A stretch of DNA of 64,000 bases from Clostridiaceae bacterium (lineage in GTDB: Bacteria > Bacillota > Clostridia > DSM-8532). The translations under genes and the position numbers were made by a program. Below, in pieces: positions 25,933 through 34,759 of this stretch (positions within the stretch are counted from its first letter, which is position 1; every line of letters begins with the position of its first letter). The stretch is from contig DULR01000044.1 of assembly GCA_012840245.1 (NCBI GenBank), forward strand, positions 19,757 through 83,756, given 5' to 3'. Below the pieces are notes generated by a model, which did not search any database, was not told where the DNA came from, and saw only the letters and a list, made by a program, of their open reading frames with translations.

Positions 25933-26634
25933 TTATATCAATACGAATTCACCCCTGAATTGCAAAACACCGACGCTTTCCATCAACTCTGCAGTGATCT
26001 TTTTAAGTATATTCCTTTTCTCTACATGACCCGTATAATTTCCTTCGATCCTGTCAACTTCCCTGTATTGCTGAAGCACATATTTTTTCGCGCCTTTTAT
26101 TATCCTGGATATATCCCTCAGATCATCGTCGTCGAGCTCCGGTGTGTATGTAGTTCTGAACTCATATTCTATAAAGGCGTTCTTCAATATTTCTATGCTT
26201 TCCATCACTTTTGCCGTATTCACCGGTGAGCAGCAAATCTTGCCATATTTGCAAAGAGGAGCCTTTATGTCCATCGCCACATAATCCAGAAGACCGTTGT
26301 TTATAAGTGTTCTTAAGCATTCCGGATTTGTGCCGTTTGTATCAAGCTTGGTTTTGAAGTCCATCTTCCTGATCTTTTCCAAAAAACACGGGAGATCTTT
26401 TTGAAGTGTGGGCTCACCTCCTGAAACAACAACTCCGTCCAGAAGCCCGCGTCTCTTCTCCAGAAAAGCAAGAACGCTGTCTTCATCATATATTTCATTG
26501 TCTTCAGTGAATTTGATAAGACGTCGGTTGTGACAATAGCCACAATTCATATTGCAGCCCTGTGTAAACACGACAGCGGATATTTTCCCCGGATAGTCCA
26601 CCATTGAATTCTTTTGCAGCCCTGCAATCCTCAT
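25933..26634 (-). CDS. nrdG: Anaerobic ribonucleotide reductase activating protein
   Basis: A 233-residue radical SAM activase that generates the glycyl radical on NrdD. The cluster cysteines are C27, C31 and C34 in GCNMNCGYCHN, followed by SGGEPTLQKDL. It belongs to the longer NrdG2 type common in Clostridia rather than to the short enterobacterial form. It directly follows nrdD (11-base gap), so the two are cotranscribed. It is strictly dependent on anaerobic conditions. The start ATG is normal and the gene is intact. Confidence 0.95.
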   Translation of the reverse strand: MRIAGLQKNSMVDYPGKISAVVFTQGCNMNCGYCHNRRLIKFTEDNEIYDEDSVLAFLEKRRGLLDGVVVSGGEPTLQKDLPCFLEKIRKMDFKTKLDTNGTNPECLRTLINNGLLDYVAMDIKAPLCKYGKICCSPVNTAKVMESIEILKNAFIEYEFRTTYTPELDDDDLRDISRIIKGAKKYVLQQYREVDRIEGNYTGHVEKRNILKKITAELMESVGVLQFRGEFVLI

Positions 26635-26645
26635 AATCCACCTTT

Positions 26646-28736
26646 TTATCCGACTTGTTCTTTCAAGACGAATTTTCTTCTTTGGAAATATTCTTCTTTT
26701 TTACCCCTGTTGTAGTTGGCGACCGGCCTCAGATAGCCTACTACCCTTGACCACACTTCAGTTTCGGCGCCACAGGTCGGGCAGCTGAAATGTTCCCCCT
26801 GTATATATCCATGAGTGTTGCATATGGAGAACGTCGGAGTTATTGAGATATATGGCATCTTATATCGCTCAAATATCCTTTTTATGAGATTTTTGCATAC
26901 CTCCAGCTCATTTATGCTCTCCCCGAGATAAAGGTGCTGTACCGTACCGCCCGTATACAGTGATTGAAGCTCATCCTGCAGATCCATACATTCGAAGATA
27001 TCATCGGTAAAGCCAACGGGAAGCTGTGTAGAATTGGTATAGTACGGTGTGTCCTCACCGGCGGTGATGATATCGGGATAGCGCTCCTTGTCGAGCCTTG
27101 CAAGCCTGTAGGATGTCCCTTCGGCAGGTGTAGCCTCAAGATTGTAGAAATTGCCTGTTTCCTTCTGGAATTCAACCATTATCTCACGCAGATAATGCAT
27201 TATCTCAACGGCAAATTTCTGCCCTTCCGGTGTTGTGATATCCTTGCCCATAAAGTTCAGCAGCGCTTCATTCATTCCTACTATACCGATAGTGGAGAAA
27301 TGATTATACCAGTAAGAACCAGTCCTTTGCTTGATGTGGCGCAGGTAATGGGTAGAATAAGGATAAAGCCCCTTTTCCGATTGTTGTTCCACAATTTTTC
27401 TTTTGATTTCCAGGGAGGTTTTTCCTATCTGTGCTATTTCATAAAGTCTCTTTTTGAATTCATCTTTCGTAGAGCTTAAATATCCTATCCTCGGCAGATT
27501 TATGGTAAAGACACCGATGGAACCGGTTAGAGGATTACTGCCGAATAACCCTCCTCCTCTTTTTCTGAGTTCGCTGGTATCCAGCCTGAGTCTGCAGCAC
27601 ATTGAAACTGCATCCTCAGGTGAAAGATCCGAGTTGATGTAATTGGCAAAATACGGTATGCCGTACTTGCATGTTATCTTCATGAAACCGTCAACAGCCG
27701 GGCTGTCCCAATCAAAGTCCTTTGTGATGTTAAGAGTGGGGATCGGGAAGGTAAACACTCTTCCTTTCGAATCCCCTTCCAGCATGACCTCACAGAAGGC
27801 TTTGTTGAAAATATCCATCTCGGCCTGAAAGTCTCCATATTTATCGTTGGTATATTCTCCTCCGCATATGACTGGTTCATTCTTAAGTGTTTCGGGAACC
27901 TTAATGTCGAAGGTTAGATTGGAAAAGGGGCATTGAAAACCAACTCTTGTCGGTACATTGATGTTGAAAACAAACTCCTGCAAGCATTGCTTGACCTGGC
28001 TATAGCTTAGATTGTCATAGCGTATGAATGGAGCACAATATGTATCAAAGCTGGACCATGCCTGGGCTCCGGCGGTCTCGCCCTGAGTTGTGAAAGTTGA
28101 GTTTACAATCTGCCCCAGAAAGCTGCGCAAATGTTTTGCAGGCCTACTTTCGACTTTTCCGGGCACACCGCCGAAACCGTCAAGCAGCAGTTGTCTCAAA
28201 TCCCAACCGGCACAATAGGCTCCAAAGAAACCCATGTCATGAATGTGGCAATCTCCGCTCTCATGAGCCTGACGCACTTCAGAAGGGTAAATCTCATGAA
28301 GCCAGTAATTCTGGGTAAAAATCTCCCTTATATAATTGTTAAGACCGTTTACACTCTTTTGTGTGTTTGCATTCTCTTGTATTTTCCAGTCACGGTCACC
28401 CAAATAATTGCCAAACATATTGATGGTCGCTCCTATGAGTGCATTAAGCTCTCTGGCGCTTTTTCTTTTTTCACGGTAAAGGATGTATGCCTTGGCGGTT
28501 TTTGCGTGACCATTCTCTATAAGTACATATTCCACGAGATCCTGAATCTGTTCTACCTCGGGTATTTTTCCTTTGTATTTTTCATTTGCCAGAGCAACAA
28601 CCTGATCACTCAGCCGTTGCGCCAGGCTGAAATCATTTCCTCCGCAAGCTACTGCTGCCTTGAAAATGGCAGATGTGATTTTCTCGGGAACGAAGTTCTC
28701 TATGCTACCATTTCTCTTGCGTATCTTCTCAATCAT
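26646..28736 (-). CDS. nrdD: Anaerobic ribonucleoside-triphosphate reductase
   Basis: A 696-residue class III reductase. The N-terminal ATP-cone (KIRKRNGSIENFVPEKITSAI, about residues 1-95) gives allosteric control by ATP/dATP. The C-terminus has the cysteine groups CNTHGYI and CPTCG that hold a zinc ion, and the glycyl-radical segment RVVGYLRP with the radical glycine at G667. It reduces NTPs to dNTPs without oxygen, supported by formate or thioredoxin-type reductants depending on subgroup. The ATG follows GGGAGG. Transcription is predicted to be repressed by NrdR, as a box lies in the promoter. Confidence 0.97.
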   Translation of the reverse strand: MIEKIRKRNGSIENFVPEKITSAIFKAAVACGGNDFSLAQRLSDQVVALANEKYKGKIPEVEQIQDLVEYVLIENGHAKTAKAYILYREKRKSARELNALIGATINMFGNYLGDRDWKIQENANTQKSVNGLNNYIREIFTQNYWLHEIYPSEVRQAHESGDCHIHDMGFFGAYCAGWDLRQLLLDGFGGVPGKVESRPAKHLRSFLGQIVNSTFTTQGETAGAQAWSSFDTYCAPFIRYDNLSYSQVKQCLQEFVFNINVPTRVGFQCPFSNLTFDIKVPETLKNEPVICGGEYTNDKYGDFQAEMDIFNKAFCEVMLEGDSKGRVFTFPIPTLNITKDFDWDSPAVDGFMKITCKYGIPYFANYINSDLSPEDAVSMCCRLRLDTSELRKRGGGLFGSNPLTGSIGVFTINLPRIGYLSSTKDEFKKRLYEIAQIGKTSLEIKRKIVEQQSEKGLYPYSTHYLRHIKQRTGSYWYNHFSTIGIVGMNEALLNFMGKDITTPEGQKFAVEIMHYLREIMVEFQKETGNFYNLEATPAEGTSYRLARLDKERYPDIITAGEDTPYYTNSTQLPVGFTDDIFECMDLQDELQSLYTGGTVQHLYLGESINELEVCKNLIKRIFERYKMPYISITPTFSICNTHGYIQGEHFSCPTCGAETEVWSRVVGYLRPVANYNRGKKEEYFQRRKFVLKEQVG

Positions 28737-28787
28737 ACCTGATTGCCTCCCGCTTACGTAGAATTTTTCAATATCTCGCCGTCAACA

Positions 28788-28816
28788 ATCTTATCATACA
28801 CAATATATAGTGTCAA
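28788..28816 (-). promoter_or_regulatory. Promoter for nrdD-nrdG
   Basis: On the minus strand TTGACA (28811-28816) and TAAGAT (28788-28793) are separated by 17 bases. It lies about 50 bases before the nrdD start and its spacer contains the NrdR box. Confidence 0.8.
28798..28813. promoter_or_regulatory. NrdR box
   Basis: ACACAATATATAGTGT matches the consensus palindrome bound by the repressor NrdR at ribonucleotide reductase genes. It occupies the -35/-10 spacer of the nrdD promoter, so binding should block RNA polymerase. NrdR sites usually occur in pairs; a second, degenerate candidate (GCACAAAAAAATAG on the minus strand, about 28829-28842) is weak. The remaining part of 28817-29138 has the radC terminator but no convincing gene. 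Confidence 0.88.
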
Positions 28817-29041
28817 TCCGCCATTTCCCTATTTTTTTGTGCAAAATGACGAAAACAAGTAATGCCAGTACTTTGGACTCATTTTTAATATCGACAAATT
28901 TCAATATATTGTTTAATTGTAATGACATAACTACGACATATGGTGTTTTATTGATAATCGTCATAATGCCCAAAACACTGATAAACAGAGGATTATGAAA
29001 GTTGTCGTTTCAGGTCTGCATAGTTCGACAAAGTCTTAACA

Positions 29042-29078
29042 AAATAAAAAAAACCCGGCAAAATCAGCCGGAGAAAAA
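29042..29078 (-). terminator. Terminator downstream of radC
   Basis: CCGGCTGATTTTGCCGG on the minus strand is followed by GTTTTTTTTATTTTG, 60 bases beyond the radC stop codon. Confidence 0.85.
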
Positions 29079-29138
29079 ATTTGGTGAAATTGAACAATAG
29101 GACTATAGTCGCATATATAACAGGAGGAAAGAACCATT

Positions 29139-29834
29139 TCATACCATCAGCGAGTCCATGAGGCCCTGCTCGGCAAAACTTATATACCGGTCACCGGCAA
29201 CGATTATATGGTCAACAACATTGATCGAAATAGGTTTCATTGCCTGGCATATTTTTCGGGTAACATCGATATCGGCACCGGAAGCCTTGAGGCTTCCTCC
29301 CGGATGGTTATGGGCCAGTATTATGCTGTTTGCCTTATGACGAAGTGCTGTTTCAACTATGATCCTCGGATATACGGGCGCTTCGTTGATGGTGCCCTCA
29401 TGTACAAGGGCAGCATGGTTTACATGGTTCTGAGAATCAAGACAAATGATATAGAAGCATTCGTAAACACGTCCTGCAAACAGTGAAATGGCGTAATTCC
29501 CTGCCAGTGAAGAAGAGTTTATAACAGGCTTGCTGCCCCACTTCCTCTTAAGGTACCGTCTGGATAACGGAGCTGCCAGAGAGATCAGTGTTGCGGTATT
29601 AAGGCTTACCCTGCAGCGTCTTGCGATATCTCTGGGATCAGCTTCAAGAAGGTCATGCAGAGTGCCAAATTCTTTTATCATCCTGTGGGCAAGTTCATTG
29701 GTATCCCTTTTGGGAATACAGTAAAATAAAAGAAGTTCAATAATTTCGTGATCCTGAAAATTATCCAGCCCTTCTTCCATGTACCTTTCCCTGATCCTTC
29801 TTCTGTGGCCTTCATGGACATTTGTCCCGGACAT
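29139..29834 (-). CDS. radC: RadC family JAB-domain protein
   Basis: A 231-residue RadC (YsxA) protein. The N-terminal helix-hairpin-helix region (about residues 10-75) precedes a JAB/MPN domain with the metal-binding HNHPGG followed by SGAD, the HxHPxG...SxxD JAMM motif, and an upstream glutamate in LVHEGT. It was once thought to be a DNA repair protein but its role is unresolved; a metal-dependent hydrolase or protease activity is plausible. It often lies near mreB in Firmicutes; here it lies next to nrdD and a 5'-nucleotidase. Length and motifs are normal. Confidence 0.94.
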   Translation of the reverse strand: MSGTNVHEGHRRRIRERYMEEGLDNFQDHEIIELLLFYCIPKRDTNELAHRMIKEFGTLHDLLEADPRDIARRCRVSLNTATLISLAAPLSRRYLKRKWGSKPVINSSSLAGNYAISLFAGRVYECFYIICLDSQNHVNHAALVHEGTINEAPVYPRIIVETALRHKANSIILAHNHPGGSLKASGADIDVTRKICQAMKPISINVVDHIIVAGDRYISFAEQGLMDSLMV

Positions 29835-29934
29835 TTTGATTCCTCACTTATGTTTACTGTTTTTACATTTATCACTTGTTTATTTTATCATAGTATTCCT
29901 TATTATAGCAACACGGTATTTTTTTGCGTGCAAA

Positions 29935-29981
29935 AAAGAGGCTGTCTCAGAGCAATATCACTGACATGCTGAGACAGCCTG
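29935..29981 (-). terminator. Terminator downstream of the 5'-nucleotidase gene
   Basis: AGGCTGTCTCA and TGAGACAGCCT pair around an A/T-rich loop, and on the minus strand the stem is followed by CTTTTTT. It lies about 20 bases beyond the nucleotidase stop codon. Confidence 0.8.
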
Positions 29982-30002
29982 CGATATTCATTCAATATTC
30001 AT

Positions 30003-31850
30003 TTAATTTACCGGGATCCTGAGGATCTGAGAGATATAAATAAGATCCGGATCCCTGATTATGTCCTTGTTAAGCTCATATATTTCAACATAACGTCTTC
30101 CGTCGCCAAGGTATTTCCTTGCTATTCTCCACAGGCAGTCACCTTTTACCACGGTGTACAATATATATGTTGCTTCGGGCTCTTCCTCTTCAGCAACAGG
30201 AAGTATGATATTGATGCGCCCTGCCGGTTCTCCGTACCTTTCTTTGGTTATCACTCCGTCCAGCACTTCAGCTGTGTAATTTATAAGAGCATCTTCCAAT
30301 GCGACATAGGTATTGAAACTCTCCAGATTCTTAAAGAGGTAGTAGGTGTCGCCGCCGGCAGCAAGGAAGTCATTGGTGGCTATGGTATATGTTCTGTCAA
30401 AATCCAGTGCTTCTCCGCCGACCTTTACATCTCTTACGCGTGAACCGGGCTGTGCCGGAGCATAGTAAGTGGAGTCAGGATACTGGTCACCGTTGACATA
30501 AGGAACCGTCGTATCCAGAGTAAATTCAATTCCAGCTACCTGAGGGAATGCCCCAAGAGCTTCAGGTGCAGCGCTGCACGATGCCTCAAGGATCTCCAGC
30601 AGCTGGCTTCCTTTGATTTTGACGATCGCGATAGTATTTCCGAACGGGAAAACTGTCTTCATATCTTTCATTGTGACATCTCCGGCGTTGATGGAAGCTC
30701 TGATGCCACCTCCGTTAGTAATCGCTCCGTCGATTTTGGTGTCTGTTGCCTGCTCTGCGGCCCACAAAATCGCATCAGCGGCAAAATCGCCAAGATTGGT
30801 TTCCTGGGTCCTTACACCGGGAGCTCTGTTGCCATCCAGCAATATTTCAGTCTTTGCAAAAACTTCAGACAGCTGAAGATCTATCTCTGATGCCACTTTA
30901 TTGATGGCATCATTTACTTCAGGATCAACGCTTCTGTATTCCTCTGCAGAGATGAGTTTTGCTTCAATGCTCTCATCGTCTATTATGATAACTCCGGCAT
31001 GGCTCAGCTTTGATCCTGCCGAAGCCAGTATGGTCGAGTCTCCTTCAACTCCGTCAAGGACGCTGTGGCTGTGTCCGTCGATCACTATATCTATTCCATC
31101 AACGTTTTCAACAAGATCTGTTGATCTGTTGGGCACACTGCTTTCGTCGATCCCGAGATGTGCCACACAGACTATAAATTCAGCACCGGCTGCCTCCAGC
31201 CTGTCCACCATCTCCCGGGCTTTTTCATACATTTCCTCACCTGCCAGGAAGTTAAGAGAAGCTACATTCCTGGGGTTAGCCTTGGTCATGGTTTCGGGTG
31301 AAGTTAGTCCGAAGAATCCTACCTTCCCTATTACAGTATCAAAGATCACATACTCGTCAAAAACAGCTTTTCCGGTTTCCTTATCCAGAATATTAGCTGA
31401 AACAAAGGGAAATTTCGCTTCTGCCTTAAGCGTCAGCAGATTGTCATAGCCAAAATCAAACTCATGATTTCCCGGCACCAGTAAATCATAACCGGCAAGA
31501 TTCATGAATTGAACAGCCGTCAAGCCCTTGCTCAGATTGACCAGGGGATCTCCCTGAATTGCGTCACCAGCTGATACTAACAGCACTTCGGCTCCAGCTG
31601 CCTCATAATCTTTGACAAGCTGAGCAATTCCTGCTGTACCGATCGATACTCCTTCTGCCGCTACATCTCCGCCATGGGTATCATTGGTATGTATTATGAC
31701 CAGTTTGCCTGTAAGATCGGTGATGCCTGAAGATGCTGCATCAGCTGCCAATACCGGTGCACTGAAAAAAGAGAACAATAATGCAAGCACGAGAAGCAAA
31801 GAAGTCGCCTTTCTGAGAACAGCTTTTGTTTCAAAACCTGATTTTCGCAT
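30003..31850 (-). CDS. Secreted 5'-nucleotidase/2',3'-cyclic phosphodiesterase with C-terminal LysM
   Basis: The ATG at 31850 (MRKSGFETKAVLR) has AAGGAGG upstream and begins a signal peptide ending near APVLAA, giving 615 residues; the longer in-frame start would add 72 unsupported residues. The N-terminal metallophosphatase domain has HTNDTHGG, GDAIQGDP, GNHEFDFG and GHSHS, the metal ligands of the UshA/CpdB family. The 5'-nucleotidase C-terminal domain follows (TNGGGIRASI and FPFGNTIAIVKI). A single LysM at the C-terminus (YTVVKGDCLWRIARKYLGDG to LRIPVN) should anchor the enzyme in peptidoglycan. Gene symbol not given because ushA and cpdB cannot be separated here. Confidence 0.92.
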   Translation of the reverse strand: MRKSGFETKAVLRKATSLLLVLALLFSFFSAPVLAADAASSGITDLTGKLVIIHTNDTHGGDVAAEGVSIGTAGIAQLVKDYEAAGAEVLLVSAGDAIQGDPLVNLSKGLTAVQFMNLAGYDLLVPGNHEFDFGYDNLLTLKAEAKFPFVSANILDKETGKAVFDEYVIFDTVIGKVGFFGLTSPETMTKANPRNVASLNFLAGEEMYEKAREMVDRLEAAGAEFIVCVAHLGIDESSVPNRSTDLVENVDGIDIVIDGHSHSVLDGVEGDSTILASAGSKLSHAGVIIIDDESIEAKLISAEEYRSVDPEVNDAINKVASEIDLQLSEVFAKTEILLDGNRAPGVRTQETNLGDFAADAILWAAEQATDTKIDGAITNGGGIRASINAGDVTMKDMKTVFPFGNTIAIVKIKGSQLLEILEASCSAAPEALGAFPQVAGIEFTLDTTVPYVNGDQYPDSTYYAPAQPGSRVRDVKVGGEALDFDRTYTIATNDFLAAGGDTYYLFKNLESFNTYVALEDALINYTAEVLDGVITKERYGEPAGRINIILPVAEEEEPEATYILYTVVKGDCLWRIARKYLGDGRRYVEIYELNKDIIRDPDLIYISQILRIPVN

Positions 31851-32020
31851 GAATACTGTGCCTCCTTTTTTAATCACCTGTGATTTTGATGTGCTCTGAT
31901 CCTGTGAATTGATTTGTGAAAAACTATGGCAAATCATACCTTTATTGTACCAAAAAATTTGCATTATTAACATATACATGCCACATGATCCTGAACATCT
32001 CTGTTGATGCCTTTTAACGC

Positions 32021-32058
32021 AAAAAGACAAGGGAAATATTATCAGTTCCCTTGTCTTT
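32021..32058 (-). terminator. Terminator of ppdK
   Basis: AAAGACAAGGGAA and TTCCCTTGTCTTT pair around a loop of about 10 bases and the minus strand continues TTTTGCG, about 30 bases after ppdK. The 230-base stretch 31851-32087 otherwise holds the leader of the nucleotidase gene, where I saw only a weak TACAAT near 31940. Confidence 0.85.
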
Positions 32059-32087
32059 GCCATCAATTCTGTTTTATATCGTGTCTA

Positions 32088-34718
32088 TCATTTTCTGGGG
32101 TATTGAACCTGAGCCTGAGCCGCTGCAAGGCGAGCTATGGGCACACGGAACGGTGAACAGGATACATAGTCCAGACCAACTCTGTGGCAGAATTCAACTG
32201 AAGAAGGCTCACCGCCATGCTCACCGCAGATACCCAGTTTTAGATTCGGACGTGTTTTCCTTCCCAACTGGGCAGCCATCTCAACCAGCTTGCCTACGCC
32301 GGTCTGGTCAAGCTTGGCAAACGGATCTGATTCGTAGATCTTCTTATCGTAGTAATCTTCAAGGAATCTGCCGGCATCGTCACGGGAGAATCCAAATGTC
32401 ATCTGGGTGAGGTCATTGGTTCCAAATGAGAAGAATTCAGCCTCTTTTGCGATCTCATCTGCAGTCAGCGCAGCTCTCGGGATCTCGATCATGGTTCCGA
32501 CCATGTACTTGAGATCGACGCCTGCCTGTTTTATGATCTCATCTGCAGTCCTGACTACTACGTCTTTAACAAATTTCAATTCCTTAATGTCGCCGACCAG
32601 AGGGATCATGATTTCAGGAACGACATTCATGCCTTCCTTATTTACGTTGATGGCTGCTTCGATTACAGCTCTTGTCTGCATTTCGGCGATTTCCGGATAT
32701 GAAACTGCCAGACGGCATCCGCGATGGCCCATCATGGGGTTGAATTCGTGGAGACTGTCGACTATTGATTTCAATTCCTCAAAGCTGAGTCCCATTTCAG
32801 CTGCCAATGCCCTGATGTCTTCTTCATCCTGAGGCAGGAACTCATGAAGCGGCGGATCGAGGTAACGGATGGTTACAGGATTACCCTTCATTTCACGGAA
32901 GAGTCCTTCGAAGTCACCTCTCTGCATGGGCAGCAATTTATCCAGAGCTTTTCTCCTCTGTTCTTCTGTACGGGCGACGATCATTTCGCGCATTGCCTTG
33001 ATTCTTTCGCCTTCAAAGAACATGTGCTCGGTACGGCACAGACCGATTCCTTCGGCTCCGAACCTGAATGCCTGAGCGGCATCAGCAGGTGTATCGGCGT
33101 TGGTCCTTACTTTAAGGACGCGGATCTCATCGACCCACTTCATGAATGTGCCGAAATCGCCTGTAAGCTCAGGATCCACGGTAGGAAGTTTTCCGGAGTA
33201 TACATTACCTGTCGATCCGTCGAGTGAGATCCAGTCTCCCTCTTTATAGATGTTTCCTTCTTTATCTTTGAAGTATTTTTCTTCTTCATTTATTCTTATC
33301 TCACCGCATCCGGCAACACAGCATCTGCCCATACCGCGCGCAACAACTGCAGCGTGGGATGTCATACCTCCGCGGGCGGTCAGGATACCCTGGGATACGT
33401 TCATACCCTCGATATCCTCGGGTGAGGTTTCAAGACGAACCAATATAACCTGTTTTTCGCCGTTATTGAATGCTGCTGTGGCATCCTCGGCAGTAAAGTA
33501 TATCTTACCTGTGGCAGCACCAGGAGAAGCGGGAAGTCCTTTGGCTATCGGTTTTGCAGCCTTAAGGGCTTTTGACTCGAAAGCCGGGTGGAGCAGTGAA
33601 TCGAGCTGCTTCGGATCTACCTTCATTATTGCTTCTTCCTTTGTGATCATGCCTTCGTTGACCAGGTCAACAGCTATCTTCAGGGCAGCCTGAGCAGTAC
33701 GTTTGCCGTTTCTGGTCTGAAGCATGAACAGCTTGCCGCGCTCAATAGTAAACTCCATATCCTGCATGTCACGATAGTGTTTTTCAAGAGTTTCTGCTAT
33801 TTTGGTAAACTGTTCATAAGCAGCGGGGTTGGTTTCCTTAAGCTGGTCGATGGACTGGGGTGTACGGATACCCGCAACGACGTCCTCTCCCTGTGCATTC
33901 ATAAGGAATTCGCCGTAGAGCTTCTTCTCACCGGTCGAAGGATTGCGGGTAAAGGCAACACCTGTACCTGAATCTTCGCCCATATTTCCGTATACCATTT
34001 CCTGTACGTTTACAGCGGTACCCCAATCACTGGGAATATCGTTCAAACGTCTGTAAACAATGGCTCTGGGGTTGTTCCATGAACGGAACACAGCTTTAAC
34101 AGCTTCCATGAGCTGCTCTCTGGGATCCTGCGGGAAGTCTTTTCCTATCTCCTTTTTGTAGAGCTCCTGGTACTTCTTCACCAGTGTCTTCAGATCATCG
34201 GCATTCAGTTCGGTATCGAGCTCAACTCCCTTCTGGTTCTTCATCTCTTCGAGAATATGCTCGAACTTGTTTTTCTCGATGCCCATAACAACATCACTGA
34301 ACATGTGGATGAATCTTCTGTAGCTGTCATAGGCAAATCTCGGATTGTTTGTCAGCTTTGCAAGCCCTTCTACAACGACATCGTTGAGACCGAGATTGAG
34401 GATCGTGTCCATCATACCAGGCATGGAAGCTCTGGAACCTGAACGGACTGATACCAGTAACGGATTTTCAGGATTTCCAAACTGCTTTTCAACGATCTGC
34501 TCCATTTTTGCCAGGTATTCATAAATCTGATCTTCGATATCCTTGGCTATCTTCTGTCCATCCTCATAATATCTTGTGCAGGCTTCGGTCGTAATGGTAA
34601 AGCCTCTTGGAACAGGCAGCCCTAGTCCTGTCATCTCGGCAAGATTTGCTCCCTTTCCGCCGAGCAGATTCCTCATTGAAGCATTTCCTTCACTGAAGAG
34701 ATATACGTATTTAACCAT
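32088..34718 (-). CDS. ppdK: Pyruvate, phosphate dikinase
   Basis: An 876-residue enzyme interconverting pyruvate, ATP and phosphate with PEP, AMP and PPi. Domain order is ATP-grasp (LLGGKGANLAEMTGLGLPVP), the phosphohistidine swivelling domain with GGMTSHAAVVARGMGRC, and the PEP/pyruvate barrel (RTEHMFFEGERI and GFSRDDAGRF). A PEP-forming direction in gluconeogenesis or a PPi-saving glycolysis are common in Clostridia lacking a conventional pyruvate kinase route. AGGAGG stands nine bases before the ATG; a TTG codon just upstream is unlikely to be the start. It follows glyQS, with no obvious linkage of function. Confidence 0.98.
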   Translation of the reverse strand: MVKYVYLFSEGNASMRNLLGGKGANLAEMTGLGLPVPRGFTITTEACTRYYEDGQKIAKDIEDQIYEYLAKMEQIVEKQFGNPENPLLVSVRSGSRASMPGMMDTILNLGLNDVVVEGLAKLTNNPRFAYDSYRRFIHMFSDVVMGIEKNKFEHILEEMKNQKGVELDTELNADDLKTLVKKYQELYKKEIGKDFPQDPREQLMEAVKAVFRSWNNPRAIVYRRLNDIPSDWGTAVNVQEMVYGNMGEDSGTGVAFTRNPSTGEKKLYGEFLMNAQGEDVVAGIRTPQSIDQLKETNPAAYEQFTKIAETLEKHYRDMQDMEFTIERGKLFMLQTRNGKRTAQAALKIAVDLVNEGMITKEEAIMKVDPKQLDSLLHPAFESKALKAAKPIAKGLPASPGAATGKIYFTAEDATAAFNNGEKQVILVRLETSPEDIEGMNVSQGILTARGGMTSHAAVVARGMGRCCVAGCGEIRINEEEKYFKDKEGNIYKEGDWISLDGSTGNVYSGKLPTVDPELTGDFGTFMKWVDEIRVLKVRTNADTPADAAQAFRFGAEGIGLCRTEHMFFEGERIKAMREMIVARTEEQRRKALDKLLPMQRGDFEGLFREMKGNPVTIRYLDPPLHEFLPQDEEDIRALAAEMGLSFEELKSIVDSLHEFNPMMGHRGCRLAVSYPEIAEMQTRAVIEAAINVNKEGMNVVPEIMIPLVGDIKELKFVKDVVVRTADEIIKQAGVDLKYMVGTMIEIPRAALTADEIAKEAEFFSFGTNDLTQMTFGFSRDDAGRFLEDYYDKKIYESDPFAKLDQTGVGKLVEMAAQLGRKTRPNLKLGICGEHGGEPSSVEFCHRVGLDYVSCSPFRVPIARLAAAQAQVQYPRK

Positions 34719-34759
34719 CAATTTTTACCTCCTGTATGATAGATAGAAGCATCTGCTCC

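Noticed and set aside
28810..28998. Plus-strand 62-residue frame between nrdD and radC
   Set aside because: It has no ribosome site, an unlikely amino acid composition, and overlaps the nrdD promoter region.
31851..32066. Longer N-terminus for the 5'-nucleotidase
   Set aside because: The added 72 residues have no family match, whereas the ATG at 31850 has AAGGAGG and starts a signal peptide.
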